NCBI RefSeq assembly: GCF_000715495.1
Contig: NZ_JNLX01000006.1
Coordinates: 50,172 to 114,171, forward strand
Origin: Hymenobacter sp. IS2118
Lineage (GTDB): Bacteria > Bacteroidota > Bacteroidia > Cytophagales > Hymenobacteraceae
Length of the DNA: 64,000 nt
Direction: 5' to 3'
Of this stretch, positions 61,501-64,000 are shown piece by piece (positions within the stretch are counted from its first letter, which is position 1; the number at the start of each line of letters is the position of its first letter). A program made the translations under genes and the position numbers. Under the pieces are notes generated by a model. The model saw only the letters and a list, made by a program, of their open reading frames with translations, was not told the DNA's origin and made no database searches.

Positions 61501-62814
61501 CTAGTCATTCCCCTCGCCGTCGCGGCCGGCGTTGCGGCGCGGGGCGCCGTGGTCGGCTTCGTTCTCGTCGTCCGTGCTGCGGTTTTGCTGGCGGGCGGTC
61601 TGGCCGTAGTTCTGGGCGCGGTCTTCAAGGCGTTGGTCGCCCTGGGCCGGCGAGCCGGCGTTGCTGCCGGGCTGGCTGTCGTCGTAAGCATCGTTATAAG
61701 AGCCTCCTTCTGAGCCCATGCCCAAGGAAGTATCACCGCCGTTGCCCTCCACATAGCCGTTGCGGTCGTCGCCGGTGCGGAAGTCGGGCTCACGGCCGCG
61801 GTCGCCCCGGCTGCTGGCCGGCTGCTGGCCGCGCTGGTCGGCAAATTCCGGCGTGTTGGTAGAGTAGCCCGGATGCTGCTCTTCGCGGTGGCCCTGCTTG
61901 TCGAAACCGCTCTGGTTTGGGCGGTAATCTTCGGTTTGGTTGCGGCTTTCCGAAACAGTTTCCTGATTCCCTTTACTAACTGGGGCGGTGGCGCCACCGG
62001 TGCTGGCATCCGGGCGCCGGAGCGAAGTATTGCCATAATCATCGGCGTAGCCCCGGTCATTGGTCGCTGCCGACCCGTTGTCTACCTGAAAAGCGCTGTT
62101 CGGGTCGGCGCGGTCGGGCTGGTTGCGGTTGTCGCCGCTGGGGCCGTCGAAGTCCGTTCCTTGCATCTGGCCGGCATCGGCCGCCCGGCCCGAAGTAGCC
62201 GCTACTGGAGCGCCCGCCTCAAATCCGTAGTTGGCCGGAGCATCGGTCTGGTAGTTGCCCCCGTCGTAGGCACGGTAGGAATTATCCTGCGGGCCGGGCC
62301 GGCCGGCGCTACCGCCATAATATTTTTCTTCGCCCGCGTTGCGGGGTTCATCAGGCCCTGACAACCGGTTCTGGTTGCCATAGCCGCCCTGGGTGGTGCC
62401 GCCCAAATCCTGGGCGCCAAACTCGCCGCGGCTGGGGTCACTATTCTGGTTTTCGAGGCGCTCCCGGTCGTTGTAGCTGCCCTGGGTGCTGTTGCCGAAA
62501 TTGCCACCGTAGCGCTGGGTGGGCCGGAGGTCATCGGGGTTGGCTTCCTTGTTTTCCTGCTCGTCGTTTTCCGCATCCACGGCCCCATCGGCCACACTCG
62601 TTTCCGAATCAGCCAGGGACTCGCTCGAAGCCGGCGCGCCGGGCGTGCTAACGGCGGGGCGGCCAGCCGCCGCCGGCGCGGGGGCACCACCGGGAATGCC
62701 CGTGCCGGCGCCGGGCCGCGTGTGCTGCGTCGCAGTGTTGCCAATGGGGCCATCCACGCGGTTGCCCGCAATGTCGTTGGACTCGGTATTCAGGTTTGTT
62801 TCGTCGTTGTTCAT
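61501..62814 (-). CDS. Intrinsically disordered Gly/Asn/Asp/Gln-rich protein, 437 aa
   Basis: No signal peptide. Composition is dominated by Gly, Asn, Asp, Gln, Arg and Ser, with repeated-looking phrases (YGGNFGNSTQGSYNDRERLE; QGGYGNQNRLSGPDEPRN; DTSLGMGSEGGSYNDAYDDS), typical of unfolded or phase-separating proteins. The strict open frame in this GC-rich sequence and the Asn/Asp codons argue that this strand, not its open complement, is coding. I do not recognise a family. It is flanked by the peptidase and a cold-shock gene. Confidence 0.65.
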   Translation of the reverse strand: MNNDETNLNTESNDIAGNRVDGPIGNTATQHTRPGAGTGIPGGAPAPAAAGRPAVSTPGAPASSESLADSETSVADGAVDAENDEQENKEANPDDLRPTQRYGGNFGNSTQGSYNDRERLENQNSDPSRGEFGAQDLGGTTQGGYGNQNRLSGPDEPRNAGEEKYYGGSAGRPGPQDNSYRAYDGGNYQTDAPANYGFEAGAPVAATSGRAADAGQMQGTDFDGPSGDNRNQPDRADPNSAFQVDNGSAATNDRGYADDYGNTSLRRPDASTGGATAPVSKGNQETVSESRNQTEDYRPNQSGFDKQGHREEQHPGYSTNTPEFADQRGQQPASSRGDRGREPDFRTGDDRNGYVEGNGGDTSLGMGSEGGSYNDAYDDSQPGSNAGSPAQGDQRLEDRAQNYGQTARQQNRSTDDENEADHGAPRRNAGRDGEGND

Positions 62815-62948
62815 GGCAGGGCGGGCGTTGTAATCGGTGAAGGAATGGACTGCTCAACCTATACGCGCCCCCCAAACCGTTGTTCGCCCTGGGGCCAGGT
62901 TCCATGTCGGCCATCGCGGTGGGGCGCGGCTGTTCGGTGCCAAAATTT

Positions 62949-62956
62949 TACCTTTG
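62949..62956 (+). promoter_or_regulatory. -7 promoter element for the cold-shock gene
   Basis: TACCTTTG, full match to TAnnTTTG, about 100 bases before ATG 63060, leaving a long 5' leader as is common for cold-shock mRNAs. Confidence 0.55.
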
Positions 62957-63059
62957 TGCGGCGGTATCCTTCCGCGCGCTCGTCTTAGGCCGTTAACCCA
63001 CGCCCAACCAGTTGCGTTAATCGAAGGCCACCTTTCATTTTCACCCCCTCCCCACGCTT

Positions 63060-63257
63060 ATGCTCACCGGCACCGTTAAGTTTTTCGACGATACCAAAGG
63101 TTTTGGCTTTGTTGTCGCCGACGATAACCAGGAAGAAATCTTCGTTCACCAAACCGGCCTCATCCACGAAATCCAGGAAGGCGACCGGGTTCAGTTCAAC
63201 ATCAAAGCCGGAAAAAAAGGCCCCAACGCAGTGGACGTAACCCGCCTGCCGGAATAG
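63060..63257 (+). CDS. Cold-shock domain protein (CspA family)
   Basis: 65 residues: GTVKFFDDTKGFGFVVADD carries RNP1 (KGFGFV) and EEIFVHQTGLIHEIQEGDR carries RNP2 (IFVHQ). It is a stand-alone OB-fold RNA chaperone that melts mRNA structure. The length is standard. Its terminator is shared with the convergent gldH. Confidence 0.97.
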   Translation: MLTGTVKFFDDTKGFGFVVADDNQEEIFVHQTGLIHEIQEGDRVQFNIKAGKKGPNAVDVTRLPE

Positions 63258-63279
63258 CGCCACGCCCGCCAAAAACACA

Positions 63280-63315
63280 AAAAGCCGGTTCCGCACGCTG
63301 CGGAACCGGCTTTTT
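63280..63315. terminator. Bidirectional terminator between csp and gldH
   Basis: Perfect stem AAAAGCCGGTTCCGCA / TGCGGAACCGGCTTTT with loop CGC and T-run in both directions. Confidence 0.9.
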
Positions 63316-63330
63316 CACGGGCTTGAAACC

Positions 63331-63822
63331 CTACTTTTTTGCTTCGTGCCTGGCCACCCGCACGCCCATGGCCATGAGGCCGGGCAGTTGGTCCTGGCGC
63401 ATGTACTGCTCCAGGGTCAGGGTGTAGTTGCCCGGCTGGGCGAAGCGCTGCTTGGGCAGAGCGAGTATCTGAATATCGTAGATGTCGCCGGTGCCGCTGC
63501 CTTTGGGCTCCCCGGTTTTGGGGTCCATCAGCAGCATTTGGTGTAGCAGTGGCGGCCCCACCCGGCCAGCCGGGCCTACCAGCGTGTGCTTCAGATACAG
63601 GTTATAAAAACCGTAAGCCGAAGCATAGCGCACGTTGAAGTACACGTCGTAAGTAGCCGCCGTATCCTCAATCGCGAAGGTGAAAGCGGGTTTTTGCTGC
63701 ACGTCCCAGGAAGAATCCGGGAAGTCGATATTCTGCTCGAACACCCGGTTAGGGTCACAGGCTGTGAGGGTGCCCAGGAGCCCAAAAACCAGGGTCAATC
63801 GGAGCGCAAAGCGGTAAAGCAT
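63331..63822 (-). CDS. gldH: Gliding motility lipoprotein GldH
   Basis: 163 residues from ATG 63822. Lipobox LLGTLTAC, then DPNRVFEQNIDFPDSSWDVQ, FNVRYASAYGFYNLYLKHTL, GSGTGDIYDIQILALPKQRF and QYMRQDQLPGLMAMGVRVAR match GldH throughout. GldH is an outer-membrane lipoprotein required for gliding and type IX secretion assembly in Bacteroidetes. The three earlier codons (to 63831) are less likely. This is the clearest taxonomic marker in the window. Confidence 0.93.
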   Translation of the reverse strand: MLYRFALRLTLVFGLLGTLTACDPNRVFEQNIDFPDSSWDVQQKPAFTFAIEDTAATYDVYFNVRYASAYGFYNLYLKHTLVGPAGRVGPPLLHQMLLMDPKTGEPKGSGTGDIYDIQILALPKQRFAQPGNYTLTLEQYMRQDQLPGLMAMGVRVARHEAKK

Positions 63823-63930
63823 ATTCGGCAATCAAGATTAGGTAATCAGCGGGCGGCGAATCTATTCCATCAGAACACCTTCACTACCCGCTCACTCAAT
63901 TATTCACAGTAGGAAACAAAGCAGCGGCGC

Positions 63931-64000
63931 TTAGTCGCCCGCCGGCGCGGGTGCGGCCGCCCCACCGCCTTCGCCAGCGGGCCCACGGCCGCCGCGCCGG
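63931..64000 (-). CDS. C-terminal end of a Gly/Ala/Pro-rich protein (partial)
   Basis: The minus strand is open from the window edge to a TAA at 63931, giving a tail that ends GPAGEGGGAAAPAPAGD after Arg/Gly-rich residues. It is on the same strand upstream of gldH. In many Bacteroidetes gldH follows a PSP1-domain (RicT-like) gene whose C-terminus is Arg/Gly-rich, which would fit, but too little is visible to say. Confidence 0.4.
   Translation of the reverse strand, partial: RRGGRGPAGEGGGAAAPAPAGD

Noticed and set aside
1..64000. CRISPR arrays, tRNA and rRNA genes, prophage or complete insertion sequences
   Set aside because: The regular repeats found are a 21-bp minisatellite and short dyads without spacer structure. 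No transposase, integrase, phage structural gene, cloverleaf or rRNA-like sequence was recognised on reading.

Overview
The window reads as chromosome of a high-GC member of the Bacteroidetes, most likely Hymenobacter or a close relative in the Cytophagales. The basis is: gliding-motility lipoprotein GldH, fused SecDF, the alternative GlmU-like enzyme, OmpA proteins with PD40 propellers, tandem Tat-exported ferritin-like proteins, a DUF6252 lipoprotein, and promoters with the Bacteroidetes -7 element TAnnTTTG close to many starts. I saw no rRNA, tRNA, CRISPR array, insertion sequence with a transposase, or prophage.

Layout. 1-1.6 kb: 3' part of an OmpA/PD40 envelope protein. 1.65-8.38 kb: an unusual accessory locus. 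It holds a 508-aa all-helical protein of unknown function, a 38-bp dyad, a putative small-peptide gene, an oligopeptide-type ABC importer (binding lipoprotein plus two permeases, no ATPase), then a second small-peptide operon closed by a terminator. Both peptide units begin with the same promoter module (GTCGC, N7, ACAATARTGTCC, T6, N17, -7 element). 8.39-18 kb: housekeeping (RfbD-like reductase, cyclophilin, hemC, holB, GlmU-like enzyme, rpmE2, rdgB, udk, DUF4268). 18.4-25.4 kb: an island of duplicated lipoproteins in A-B-B-A order. It is followed by a metalloprotease whose signal peptide begins with ATA and whose C-terminus looks replaced by that of the downstream DUF6252 lipoprotein. 25.4-25.7 kb: a 21-bp minisatellite.

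26.2-36.8 kb: secDF, a PQQ sugar dehydrogenase, a NifU-like protein, a second OmpA/PD40 protein, aroC and batD. 37-42.6 kb: three tandem pairs of Tat-exported ferritin-like proteins. 43-48.7 kb: queG, a low-GC lipoprotein, ruvB, a HIRAN protein, a RelE-type toxin-antitoxin pair and an acyl-CoA dehydrogenase. 48.9-58.7 kb: an APC permease, a secreted histone-H1-like protein, a giant alpha-2-macroglobulin family protein and a DinB protein. 59-64 kb: an M1 peptidase, a disordered protein, a cold-shock protein, gldH and the tail of one further gene.

A family of short dyad repeats built on GTTGTCAGTTG-type or related words sits in several intergenic gaps, and one copy is translated in frame inside the alpha-2-macroglobulin gene. 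The candidate for an undescribed system is the 3.1-8.4 kb locus. The two promoter-sharing small-peptide units around a peptide importer, next to a helical-repeat protein, would suit peptide signalling or peptide-effector export/import. The sequence shows the layout; the function is inference.
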